Shown here: piece after piece, positions 1 to 5,236 of the stretch | Position numbering within the stretch: the first letter of the stretch is position 1 | Layout: each line of letters opens with the position of its first letter | DNA from: Betaproteobacteria bacterium | GTDB taxonomy: Bacteria > Pseudomonadota > Gammaproteobacteria > Burkholderiales > Casimicrobiaceae | Assembly (NCBI GenBank): GCA_003153335.1 | Contig: PLYG01000441.1 | Coordinates: forward strand, 1 to 6,758 | Direction of reading: 5' to 3' | Length of the DNA stretch: 6,758 nt | Notes under the pieces: model-generated | Seen by the model: only the letters and a program-made list of their open reading frames with translations | Databases searched by the model: none | Told to the model about the DNA's origin: nothing | Translations under genes and position numbers: made by a program

Positions 1-234
1 TTCATCGCCATCGGCCACACGCCCAACACCGGCATTTTTGAAGGTCAGCTCGCGATGAACGGCGGGTATATCAAGGTGACATCCGGACAAGAAGGCAACG
101 CTACTGCCACCAGCATCCAGGGCGTCTTCGCCGCGGGCGATGTCGCCGATCACGTCTATCGTCAGGCCGTCACCAGCGCGGGAACGGGCTGCATGGCCGC
201 GCTGGATGCCGAGGCGTTTCTCGATGGCCACTGA
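1..234 (+). CDS. trxB: Thioredoxin reductase, C-terminal part (5' end outside window)
   Basis: The frame is open from base 1 and gives 77 residues before TGA at 232-234. It begins FIAIGHTPNT, the conserved end of the second NAD(P)H-binding half, and continues with GVFAAGDVADHVYRQAVTSA (residues 41-60). This is the classic FAD-binding GD motif followed by the RQ-A-T-SAG-G segment that contacts the flavin in low-molecular-weight thioredoxin reductases. The enzyme passes electrons from NADPH through FAD and an active-site CxxC pair to thioredoxin in the cytoplasm; the CxxC lies upstream of the window. The ending AALDAEAFLDGH is normal for the family, so the C-terminus is intact. The smr-type gene follows in the same direction after about 157 bases. 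Other flavin disulfide reductases are possible in principle, but the AGDV-D-VYRQA-TSAGTG string is specific for TrxB. Confidence 0.95.
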   Translation, partial: FIAIGHTPNTGIFEGQLAMNGGYIKVTSGQEGNATATSIQGVFAAGDVADHVYRQAVTSAGTGCMAALDAEAFLDGH

Positions 235-391
235 CAGCATGCTAACCGCCGGCGCGCCTGACTGGGCGTGAATTGGCGAACCGTAATGCCGGATCGGACG
301 TCAGAATTCGCACCCTGGTACCGATCCTTTTTGCCGCGCTTTGATTGATGGTAGGCTCGCTCAATCCGGACGCATCAGAACAACAGCGCAG

Positions 392-1078
392 ATGGCCACG
401 TTCAAAGACCTTTCCGACCCGGGACTCCTCGCGGAACTGCGGCGCCACGCGTCCCAGGCCGAGGAGCGGCGCCGGAGCAAGCAGGCTGCCGAACTTGCGG
501 CACGCATCGCGACCGAGCGTGAACGGGCAGAGCGCAGCGTTTTCGCCGCGGCGATCGGCGAGGTAACGCCCATATCGACACCCTCGAAAAGCACGTCGCG
601 GCCGCCGCCCCCATCTCCGCATCCCCGCCAGCGCGAGGCCGATGAGGCCAAAGCGCTGGAAGCAAGCCGGGTCGCACGCAATCCGAGCCCGATGTCCTGG
701 GACGTCGGGCTGGACATTGAAAGCAGTCAAAGCTATGTCCGCGCAGGCCTCAATCCGGACTTGCTGCGCAAGCTACGCCGCGGCGAATGGGTGGTTCAGG
801 GCTCGCTCGATCTCCACCAGCACACGCAGGACGAGGCACGCACCGCGCTGACTGAATTCCTGGTCGCCGCGCGGCGGCAGGGTTGGCGTTGCGTGCGCAT
901 CATTCACGGCAAAGGATTGTCCTCGCCCAATCGCGAACCGGTTCTGAAGGCGCGGGTGCGCAAATGGCTGCAGCTTCGCGCTGAGGTGCTCGCCTATTGC
1001 GAGCCCCGCCCGCACGCGGGCGGCGGCGGCGCGGTCGTTGTGCTGCTTAGCGGATCGGCGAGGGAAGCGGCGCGCTGA
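392..1078 (+). CDS. Smr-domain (MutS2 C-terminal type) protein, probable nuclease
   Basis: The protein has 228 residues from the ATG at 392. Residues 4-50 are charged and rich in Ala/Glu/Arg and probably form a helical or coiled segment. Residues 65-85 are a Pro/Ser linker. The Smr domain fills about residues 135-222, with the signature LDLHQHT (139-145, matching the family LDLHG motif) and IIHGKG (171-176). The domain is known from MutS2 and SmrA/SmrB, where it cleaves nucleic acid; SmrB-type proteins cut mRNA at collided ribosomes. Which substrate this protein uses cannot be read from the sequence. A TTG at 341 would add 17 residues in frame, but those residues look like leader DNA and a weak TAGGCT -10-like box (352-357) lies inside them, so I prefer the ATG even though no clear Shine-Dalgarno precedes it. 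It lies directly downstream of trxB in the same direction. No clear terminator follows. Confidence 0.85.
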   Translation: MATFKDLSDPGLLAELRRHASQAEERRRSKQAAELAARIATERERAERSVFAAAIGEVTPISTPSKSTSRPPPPSPHPRQREADEAKALEASRVARNPSPMSWDVGLDIESSQSYVRAGLNPDLLRKLRRGEWVVQGSLDLHQHTQDEARTALTEFLVAARRQGWRCVRIIHGKGLSSPNREPVLKARVRKWLQLRAEVLAYCEPRPHAGGGGAVVVLLSGSAREAAR

Positions 1079-1573
1079 GCACTATAAACCAGACCGGGCA
1101 GCGCCAAGCCGCTCGCTAACAGCATCGGTGCGGGAACCTCTTCATCACCAAACCGGCCGATGCTCGTACTATCGCGTAACAATCACCACAGCCCCGCGGC
1201 AAAAGGAAACCATGCCACCACTACTCAGGCTTGCTCGCGAGGACGCGGCAGCGAACGCCAGAACAGCGCCGCAATGAGTATCGAGTGGCCATGCCAAGGT
1301 ATGAAAAACTTCTTGAACGAAGGGGATTGGGTGGGCAGCAAAGGTTCACCTGGCCAAGGGTTGAGGCCCACGGCGACGCTCGCCGTCAACAGCACGATGC
1401 ACAGCAAAAACAAGGCAGCAACCTACCGTGCACCGTGCTGGTTGTAGGTGTACATCATGCAATCAGGTGGCGGCTATTGGAGCGGATGCAAGACCATTGT
1501 CGCCCCCCTTCGACCCAGACAAAGAAGCAAGCCTTATGGATACAAGTACCACCGTGGGGGACGCGGACGGCCG
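1079..1573. other. Gap with no supported gene
   Basis: About 500 bases lie between the end of the Smr gene and the pilin terminator. Several plus-strand frames are open here, but their translations are rich in Arg/Gln/Pro, lack domain motifs and lack ribosome sites, so I do not accept them. The only frame with protein-like character is a short hydrophobic one on the minus strand (1225-1413), listed separately. A close direct repeat of ACCGTGC occurs at about 1424-1437. I see no tRNA and no insertion-sequence ends. Confidence 0.6.
1225..1413 (-). CDS. Possible small hydrophobic protein or membrane-protein remnant
   Basis: This is a 62-residue frame with only a TTG start. It has a hydrophobic N-terminus (FLLCIVLLTASVAVGL, residues 2-17), a Pro-rich middle, and a second hydrophobic stretch near SILIAALFW (about residues 44-52). 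The first 20 codons mostly end in G or C, as expected for coding DNA in this genome, which is why I list it. Against it are the in-frame TAG just upstream, the lack of a convincing Shine-Dalgarno, and its position behind the strong pilin terminator. It could be a small membrane protein, the N-terminal remnant of a polytopic membrane protein, or chance. I do not recognise a family. Confidence 0.25.
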   Translation of the reverse strand: MFLLCIVLLTASVAVGLNPWPGEPLLPTQSPSFKKFFIPWHGHSILIAALFWRSLPRPREQA

Positions 1574-1601
1574 AAAAAAAGCCCCACGCCGTGGGGCTTT
1601 T
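1574..1601 (-). terminator. Rho-independent terminator of the pilin gene
   Basis: A perfect 7-bp stem GCCCCAC/GTGGGGC (1581-1587 with 1591-1597) encloses a 3-base loop and is flanked by A7 on the left and T4 on the right. Read on the minus strand, the hairpin is followed by seven T, the stronger orientation. It begins 17 bases after the pilin stop codon, so it should end the pilin transcript. The T4 on the other side could also give some termination in the plus direction. Confidence 0.9.
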
Positions 1602-1617
1602 CCCGCATCCAGGGGCT

Positions 1618-2031
1618 TTATGGCTGACAGCTGCTCGGACGGTACTTTGAGAGGATAGTACCCGAACAGACCCAGATGACTTGGCCATTTGCTGTCAAGG
1701 TGCCCGTCAGCGTGATGGTTTGGCCGGCTATCGCGGATTCAGCATTATTTGCCGTCGCAGTAATCACGCCCGAGTTATACGCGACGCTCGCTGTCCACTT
1801 GCCCGTTTGGCTATCCACCGCCACACTAGTCGGCATGGTAAGACCGCCTAGGGTCTGGGCGGCTTCAGCAACAGAGGTCCTGGCAGAAGATGCCCCCAAA
1901 ATTATTTCGGTCACCTTCGCGCGAACAGTGTAGTCGCGATACGCCGGCAGCGCTATCGCCGCCAGAATGCCGATAATCGCAACCACGATCATCAGTTCGA
2001 TCAATGTAAAACCTTGCTGTAACCGTTTCAT
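1618..2031 (-). CDS. pilA: Type IV major pilin (PilA class)
   Basis: The protein has 137 residues and is complete. It starts MKRLQQGFTLIELMIVVAII, a textbook type IVa prepilin leader: six residues, then Gly7, the PilD cleavage point before Phe8, and the mature Glu5 (residue 12) needed for assembly. Residues 8-32 form the hydrophobic N-terminal helix, followed by PAYRDYTVRAKVTE, typical of betaproteobacterial pilins. Cys122 and Cys135 near the end should form the C-terminal disulfide loop (D-region), with 12 residues between them. The globular part is Thr/Ala/Gly-rich. The subunit polymerises into the pilus fibre used for twitching, adhesion and DNA uptake. The start is fixed by a strong AAGGAGAGG site 3 bases upstream. 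A sigma-54-type promoter lies about 80 bases upstream and a strong terminator follows. The assembly genes (pilB, C, D, Q) are not in the window. Confidence 0.97.
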   Translation of the reverse strand: MKRLQQGFTLIELMIVVAIIGILAAIALPAYRDYTVRAKVTEIILGASSARTSVAEAAQTLGGLTMPTSVAVDSQTGKWTASVAYNSGVITATANNAESAIAGQTITLTGTLTANGQVIWVCSGTILSKYRPSSCQP

Positions 2032-2034
2032 GTG

Positions 2035-2043
2035 CCTCTCCTT
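2035..2043 (-). promoter_or_regulatory. Strong pilin ribosome binding site
   Basis: On the minus strand the sequence reads AAGGAGAGG and then GCAC-ATG context, an almost ideal complement to the 16S rRNA 3' end at normal spacing. Such a strong site fits the high synthesis rate of a major pilin and fixes its start codon. Its first two bases overlap the palindrome at 2042-2055. Confidence 0.85.
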
Positions 2044-2055
2044 GACTTAAGTCAA
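2042..2055. repeat. 14-bp perfect palindrome next to the pilin ribosome site
   Basis: TTGACTTAAGTCAA is its own reverse complement over all 14 bases. It lies between the pilin promoter and its Shine-Dalgarno and shares two bases with the latter. In RNA it could fold as a 5-bp stem with a UUAA loop, which is weak. As DNA it has the form of a dimeric-regulator operator. No regulator can be named from the sequence. Confidence 0.6.
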
Positions 2056-2108
2056 TGATTCACCGTCGTACGCCATCTGCGACACCACCACCACTACCAC
2101 CAACAATA

Positions 2109-2124
2109 GGCAAATAGCATGCCA
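2109..2124 (-). promoter_or_regulatory. Sigma-54 (-24/-12) promoter of pilA
   Basis: On the minus strand the bases read TGGCATG-CTAT-TTGCC, against the sigma-54 consensus TGGCACG-N4-TTGCW. Both the GG at -24 and the GC at -12 are present at exact spacing, with only two mismatches over the specified positions. Transcription would start near 2098, giving a leader of about 65 bases before the pilin ATG. Pilin genes in Pseudomonas and several betaproteobacteria are driven by RpoN with the PilS/PilR two-component system, so this is the expected control. PilR sites should lie upstream, around 2140-2300, but I cannot point to them with confidence. Confidence 0.8.
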
Positions 2125-2184
2125 GCATTGTTCAAGGCGGGTCGCCAGGGACGGGTGCTCTGCAAGCCATTGATCCATTGGGCT

Positions 2185-2307
2185 ATACACGGGGAAGGCA
2201 AGTTCGGCGAGCGGTGCCCACCCGCTCGGCGAGCGATCGCTACCTCGGCAGATCCGTGAATGCTGACCAATTGCGTGAGTGAATAGTGACGCAGCGCGTC
2301 ACTTTTT
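2185..2307 (+). ncRNA. Structured region ending in a terminator, possible small RNA
   Basis: No gene is supported between the pilin promoter and the next CDS. The plus strand has a 7-bp stem (CGAGCGG at 2208-2214 with CCGCTCG at 2222-2228) and ends in the terminator at 2285-2307. A TATACA box at about 2184-2189 could be a -10, but no matching -35 is seen. The combination of promoter-like box, stem-loop and terminator, with no coding frame, is what a small RNA locus looks like. The call is tentative: the region could equally be regulatory DNA upstream of pilA, containing sites for its activator. Confidence 0.25.
2285..2307 (+). terminator. Hairpin with T-run, plus-strand terminator
   Basis: AGTGACGC (2285-2292) pairs perfectly with GCGTCACT (2296-2303) around a 3-base loop and is followed directly by TTTT, giving five T in a row. 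Its form is that of a plus-strand intrinsic terminator, yet no plus-strand gene lies upstream. In the minus direction it sits 55 bases past the stop of the hypothetical gene but is followed by ATTC rather than a T-run, so it would terminate poorly that way. Confidence 0.65.
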
Positions 2308-2362
2308 CGGAGTACGCAACCTGGTGAGGCTCGCATGGCGTGGGCTTGCCTCAAGAGTTCTC

Positions 2363-2983
2363 TCAGCGCCCGGGGGTCGTCCCTCCCGAGAGCATGCTCG
2401 CACCCGGCGACCACGGCACATAGCGGCCCCACCCGGCGTCGCAGGTGATTTTGGAAGGATCGCGCATCAAATCGTCCATGGTTCCCAGCACCGGGTGGTC
2501 AGCGGCACCGTAGTGAATAGAAATGACCTGTCCATCATTCATGATGCCGACGGCAGTGTCGGTTGGAGCGTATTTGCGGTAGCACAATGCTGCCTCGCAG
2601 ACAGTCGATGAGCCCTTGGGATAAAACAGCCGTGGACAAGCCTCCTCGATTTGCTTGAATACCGCTTCATAATGCGGATTGACATGAAAAAGGTCTTTGA
2701 TTTCTGGTTTATAGTGTGCGTGGCAAAAGAAATAGCCGCGAACAAATTTTCTCTCGACACGCTCACCTTCTACCGAAACAAAAATCCTGACCGCAGAAGG
2801 CACATCTAGTTTTCCAGTAACGCACGAGTCAAAATCAACCTTCAGGCCATTCTGAATGGCGGTGGTTTCCATTGAAGCAGGAGTACGCGGAAACGGCATC
2901 CCGGTTTTCACATCTGTCGCACTGAAGCTGAACACTGCAAAGATTTCACGCGAGCCCCCCAGCAGCCTGGATGCCCTACTCAT
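2363..2983 (-). CDS. Hypothetical cysteine-rich protein, family not recognised
   Basis: This is a 206-residue frame from ATG 2983, chosen because GGAAGCAGG lies 7 bases before it. ATGs at 2899 and 2872 (METTAIQNG) and a TTG at 3115 are alternatives. The stretch from about residue 38 to 185 reads like a folded soluble protein, with balanced charged and aromatic residues such as GYFFCHAHYKPEIKDLFH (83-100). It has six cysteines (54, 87, 116, 129, 134, 181), an even number that could pair in an oxidising compartment, and a histidine-rich patch CHAH at 87-90. I see no signal peptide, membrane helix or known motif. The DNA at about 2640-2960 is visibly richer in A/T than its neighbours, which suggests acquisition from elsewhere. 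The gene lies upstream of pilA on the same strand but is separated from it by the sigma-54 promoter. It could be a decaying gene whose true N-terminus has been lost. Confidence 0.5.
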   Translation of the reverse strand: MSRASRLLGGSREIFAVFSFSATDVKTGMPFPRTPASMETTAIQNGLKVDFDSCVTGKLDVPSAVRIFVSVEGERVERKFVRGYFFCHAHYKPEIKDLFHVNPHYEAVFKQIEEACPRLFYPKGSSTVCEAALCYRKYAPTDTAVGIMNDGQVISIHYGAADHPVLGTMDDLMRDPSKITCDAGWGRYVPWSPGASMLSGGTTPGR

Positions 2984-3008
2984 GCCCGAGCCTGCTTCCG
3001 CGGCCGGA

Positions 3009-3200
3009 TTATGCGCACCGGGAGAGACGAATCGACTGTCGGGATGCACTCCAGGGAAAGTTTGTCCCCTCCCACCACCCAGCCGACTGCACGAGAACGA
3101 TAACGGAGATTGCAATTACGCCCACAAGACTTTGACGGGGCCAGACTACGGCAGCGCACGCGACGAGAGCAGGCCCAACAACGAGGACGAGCGGCTTCAG
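3009..3200 (-). other. Hydrophobic open frame without a normal start codon
   Basis: Between TAG at 3201-3203 and TAA at 3009-3011 there are 63 codons that translate to two hydrophobic segments. The first is about residues 4-19 (LVLVVGPALVACAAVV) and the second about residues 25-38 (LVGVIAISVIVLVQ), followed by AGWWEGTNFPW. It ends 25 bases before the ATG of the cysteine-rich hypothetical gene, an operon-like spacing. There is no ATG, TTG or early GTG: only CTG at the first position, or a GTG at residue 26, could start it. It may be the tail of a degraded membrane protein, a CTG-started small protein, or chance. I know no family match. Confidence 0.25.
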
Positions 3201-3203
3201 CTA

Positions 3204-3431
3204 CCGACCGTTGCCGAAAAGGGCAGGAATTTCAACCGCGCGAGCCCATCAGGTATCCTCGGGCGCTGCACCCCAGTCAACCGCGCATGTTCGTCTTCGC
3301 ATCCCTGACTGGGCCTGTAGTCCGCCGCGCCCCGACGCGTAATGGCAAGAAGTGATCGAAGCAGCGCTGAAAACCGGGGACTTTTTGCGGCAAACGCACA
3401 ACTGTACCCAACACCAGGAAAAAATTGCTCA
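3204..3431. other. No gene seen; probable remnant of the IS91 right flank
   Basis: Between the transposase remnant and the hydrophobic frame no reading frame is convincing on either strand. The part next to 3432 should include the IS91 end that lies beyond the transposase stop, but IS91 elements lack terminal inverted repeats and target duplications, so the edge cannot be placed by eye. Confidence 0.4.
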
Positions 3432-4153
3432 TCACCAGGCAATGCGCTGATCGAATTCGACCTCCAGTACCGGCTGGGCTGACAGATCCCATTGCGGATT
3501 GTTGCCCGCTGGTGCGGAAGAGGCCACGGCCTCCCACAGCGGCGGTCCGCGGGGGTGGAACCAGTGCGGCAATCTTGTCGATCAATTCGAGCGGTGTGAG
3601 CACCAGAGCGCTTGGCCTCTCGGGGCGCGACTTGGGACTGTGGTAGACCAGATGCTCGGCGTCCAGTTGTTGCAGATGTTCCAGTGCAAAGGGAGGCCGG
3701 GCGCAATAACGCAGCAGCCGTTCCAGACCCGGCCGGTCGGTGCCTTCGATAACCACCGAGGCATCCACAGAGAACCCGTCACCATGGTCCTACCCTCCCA
3801 TTTCCTCAGCATCGCTCTGTTCGATCAGAGCGCGACGGACGAAGGCGCGCAGAAAATCGTGCCCGCACGCACCGCAGTGGGCGCATGCATCGCAGGAGGC
3901 GCGGCCAGCGCCACGCGCGAGGATGCCGCATTCGAGATAGCGGCGAAATGCGCGCTCGATATGGTCGAAGACCGGTATCCTCTGGGACATAGGCGGGCGG
4001 CGACTCGTCGCAGGGCCCGGTAGAGAGTGCCAGTCAAGACTCGAAGTGCGCCTGGACGGTGCGATGCCACAGCGTCTGTTCGGGACGCCGGCGCTGGTAG
4101 CACCGGGTGCTGGGCGGCGCACGGTTGACGGCGGCAGCCATGGGACGACCCAT
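3432..4153 (-). pseudogene. Decayed IS91-family transposase
   Basis: Pieces in three frames together follow the order of an IS91-type (rolling-circle) transposase. From ATG 4153 come YQRRRPEQTLWHRTVQAHF and an in-frame TGA (4034-4036) where the family has Trp. A frame shift near 3970-3982 moves into VFDHIERAFRRYLECGILA and the zinc-binding CGHDF motif. The sequence then jumps to ALIEQSDAEEMGG, a TAG (3790-3792) again at a Trp position, then DHGDGFSVDASV and LERLLRYCARPPFALEHLQQ. It continues to LVLTPLELIDKIAALVPPP, then breaks near 3540 and resumes in another frame with LWEA...NNPQWDLSAQPVLEVEFD and QRIAW-stop. About 240 codons remain where intact proteins are much longer. The part normally holding the HUH histidines, and the Cys-rich segment after PPPRT, are missing. 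It cannot be active. The clustered cysteines CDACAHCGACGH are more than the usual CxxC and may reflect a small internal duplication. Confidence 0.88.
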
Positions 4154-4227
4154 CCTGTTCGGGTAACCAGGAGAGAATGCTGCATCGCGGTGCGGCATAA
4201 AACCATGACCGGCTCATCGCTTCGCCG

Positions 4228-4250
4228 AACCCGCCCGAGCAGGCGGGGTT
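4228..4250. terminator. Possible terminator-like hairpin
   Basis: AACCCGCC (4228-4235) and GGCGGGGTT (4242-4250) pair around a CGAGCA loop with one extra G bulged. The form CCCGCC-loop-GGCGGG flanked by A and T is common in intrinsic terminators of high-GC proteobacteria, but only two T follow here, so it may be a worn relic. It lies between the transposase remnant and the HsdM fragment. Confidence 0.4.
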
Positions 4251-4390
4251 GCCTGTCGGCTTCGTCATTGACGACGTTCTCTGGAAAGAGGCCGGTTGCA
4301 CCACCGAACTCGACTACACCGAACAGACCTTCTGGCTGCTGTTCCTGCAATACCTCGATGGTCTGGCCAAAACCGAGCGCCGGAAAGGCG
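4249..4390 (+). pseudogene. hsdM: N-terminal fragment of a type I R-M methylase (HsdM)
   Basis: Translation of this frame gives FVIDDVLWKEAGCTTELDYT followed by EQTFWLLFLQYLDGLAKTE. This closely follows the N-terminal helical domain of a well-defined HsdM group (N6-adenine methylase subunit of type I restriction-modification), in which the ELDYTEQTSWLLFLKYLD string is nearly invariant. Only about 45 residues remain of a protein normally near 500. The SAM-binding and NPPF catalytic motifs are absent. No ATG is available, since the frame opens after TAA at 4198 with only TTG 4249. After codon KGG the match is lost; a GKRYS string in another frame near 4398 resembles the next family residues but runs into the nitrilase gene, so I do not count it. 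The fragment points the opposite way to its neighbours. No hsdS or hsdR is present. Confidence 0.8.
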
Positions 4391-4405
4391 GATCTACGGT
4401 AAACG

Positions 4406-5236
4406 CTATAGCCGCCGGTGCGTCAATGCAGGGAGTCCGCCGCGCACGTGCGCGATGACATCCGGATCTACGATGCCCGACACGACGCCTGGACCCGTCG
4501 CCAGCCGATCGACCACGCGACCCCAGGGGTCGACCAGCATCGAGTCGCCATAGGTGGTCCGGCCGTTGCGATGCAGTCCGCCCTGCGCGGCAGCCAGCAC
4601 GTAGCACTGATTTTCGATTGCCCGCGCGCGCAGCAGCACTTCCCAATGCGCAGCCCCGGTCGTTGCCGTGAACGCGGAGGGAACGACCATCAGCGCGCAA
4701 TCCCCCAGTGCCCGGTAAAGTTCGGGGAAACGCACGTCGTAGCAGATCGACAAGCCGACCGGCCCACACGGCGCATCGAAGGTGACCGTCCTGCTGCCCG
4801 CCTGCAGCGTGCGGCTTTCGTCATAGCGTTCGGCGCCCTGTTCGAAGCGAAAGAGATGGATCTTGTCGTACCGCGCGACCCGCTGCCCGGCGGGATCGAA
4901 GACCAGGCTACTGTTGGTGACGCGCGCTGGATCGTCGGTCCGGATTGGCAGCGTGCCGCCGATGATCCACAGCCCGAGGCGCCGCGCCTGACCGGCAAGA
5001 AAATCCTGGATAGTTCCCGCCCCGTCGCTTTCCGCAACGCCGGCCTTGTCCACGTCGCGCATGCCCAGGATGCAAAAGTACTCTGGCAACAACGCCAGTT
5101 CCACACCCTGCGCCTTGGCGCGCGCGAGCAGTTCGCCCGCCTGTTCGAGATTTTCCGCGACCACAGGGGTGGAGATCATTTGCAGCGCGGCAACCTGCAG
5201 GGGGCGCGGCGGAGTCGTCTTGTCGCTCGGGTTCAT
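4406..5236 (-). CDS. Nitrilase-superfamily amidase, deaminated-glutathione amidase type
   Basis: This is a complete 276-residue carbon-nitrogen hydrolase. The catalytic triad is visible as Glu52 (LLPEYF), Lys125 (RYDKIHLF) and Cys165 (SICYDVRFPELYR), and the supporting HWEVLLRARAIENQCYVLAA block is at 197-216. The CYDVRFPELYR motif and this block match the Nit1/YbeM-type enzymes, which hydrolyse deaminated glutathione, a side product of transaminases, to alpha-ketoglutarate and Cys-Gly; this is metabolite repair in the cytoplasm. Substrate assignment is from family similarity, and another omega-amidase role is possible. The start ATG overlaps the yhdP stop as ATGA, and AAAGGA at 5245-5250 serves as ribosome site inside yhdP, so the two genes are translationally coupled. 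The ending LPALTHRRL looks intact. In many betaproteobacteria tldD follows on the same strand, but here the next DNA is the HsdM fragment. Confidence 0.92.
   Translation of the reverse strand: MNPSDKTTPPRPLQVAALQMISTPVVAENLEQAGELLARAKAQGVELALLPEYFCILGMRDVDKAGVAESDGAGTIQDFLAGQARRLGLWIIGGTLPIRTDDPARVTNSSLVFDPAGQRVARYDKIHLFRFEQGAERYDESRTLQAGSRTVTFDAPCGPVGLSICYDVRFPELYRALGDCALMVVPSAFTATTGAAHWEVLLRARAIENQCYVLAAAQGGLHRNGRTTYGDSMLVDPWGRVVDRLATGPGVVSGIVDPDVIAHVRGGLPALTHRRL

Noticed and set aside
242..730. 162-codon open frame on the minus strand opposite the Smr gene
   Set aside because: It is antisense to a gene with clear Smr motifs, is Arg/Gly/Pro-rich and shows no motif; long antisense frames are expected in high-GC DNA.
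1017..1032. GGC repeat run
   Set aside because: It codes for a four-glycine stretch at the end of the Smr domain; simple codon reuse.
1231..1650. 139-codon plus-strand open frame
   Set aside because: It runs through the pilin terminator hairpin and into the antisense of pilA, and its Arg/Gln-rich translation has no domain-like character.
2079..2105. CAC/CCA-rich short tandem-like tract in the pilA leader region
   Set aside because: It is too short and irregular to call a repeat array, and no phase-variation signature such as a homopolymer or exact unit repeat is present.
3110..3355. Plus-strand frame of 81 codons, Arg/Gln-rich
   Set aside because: It has no ribosome site, no recognisable motif, and lies opposite the hydrophobic minus frame; composition alone explains it.
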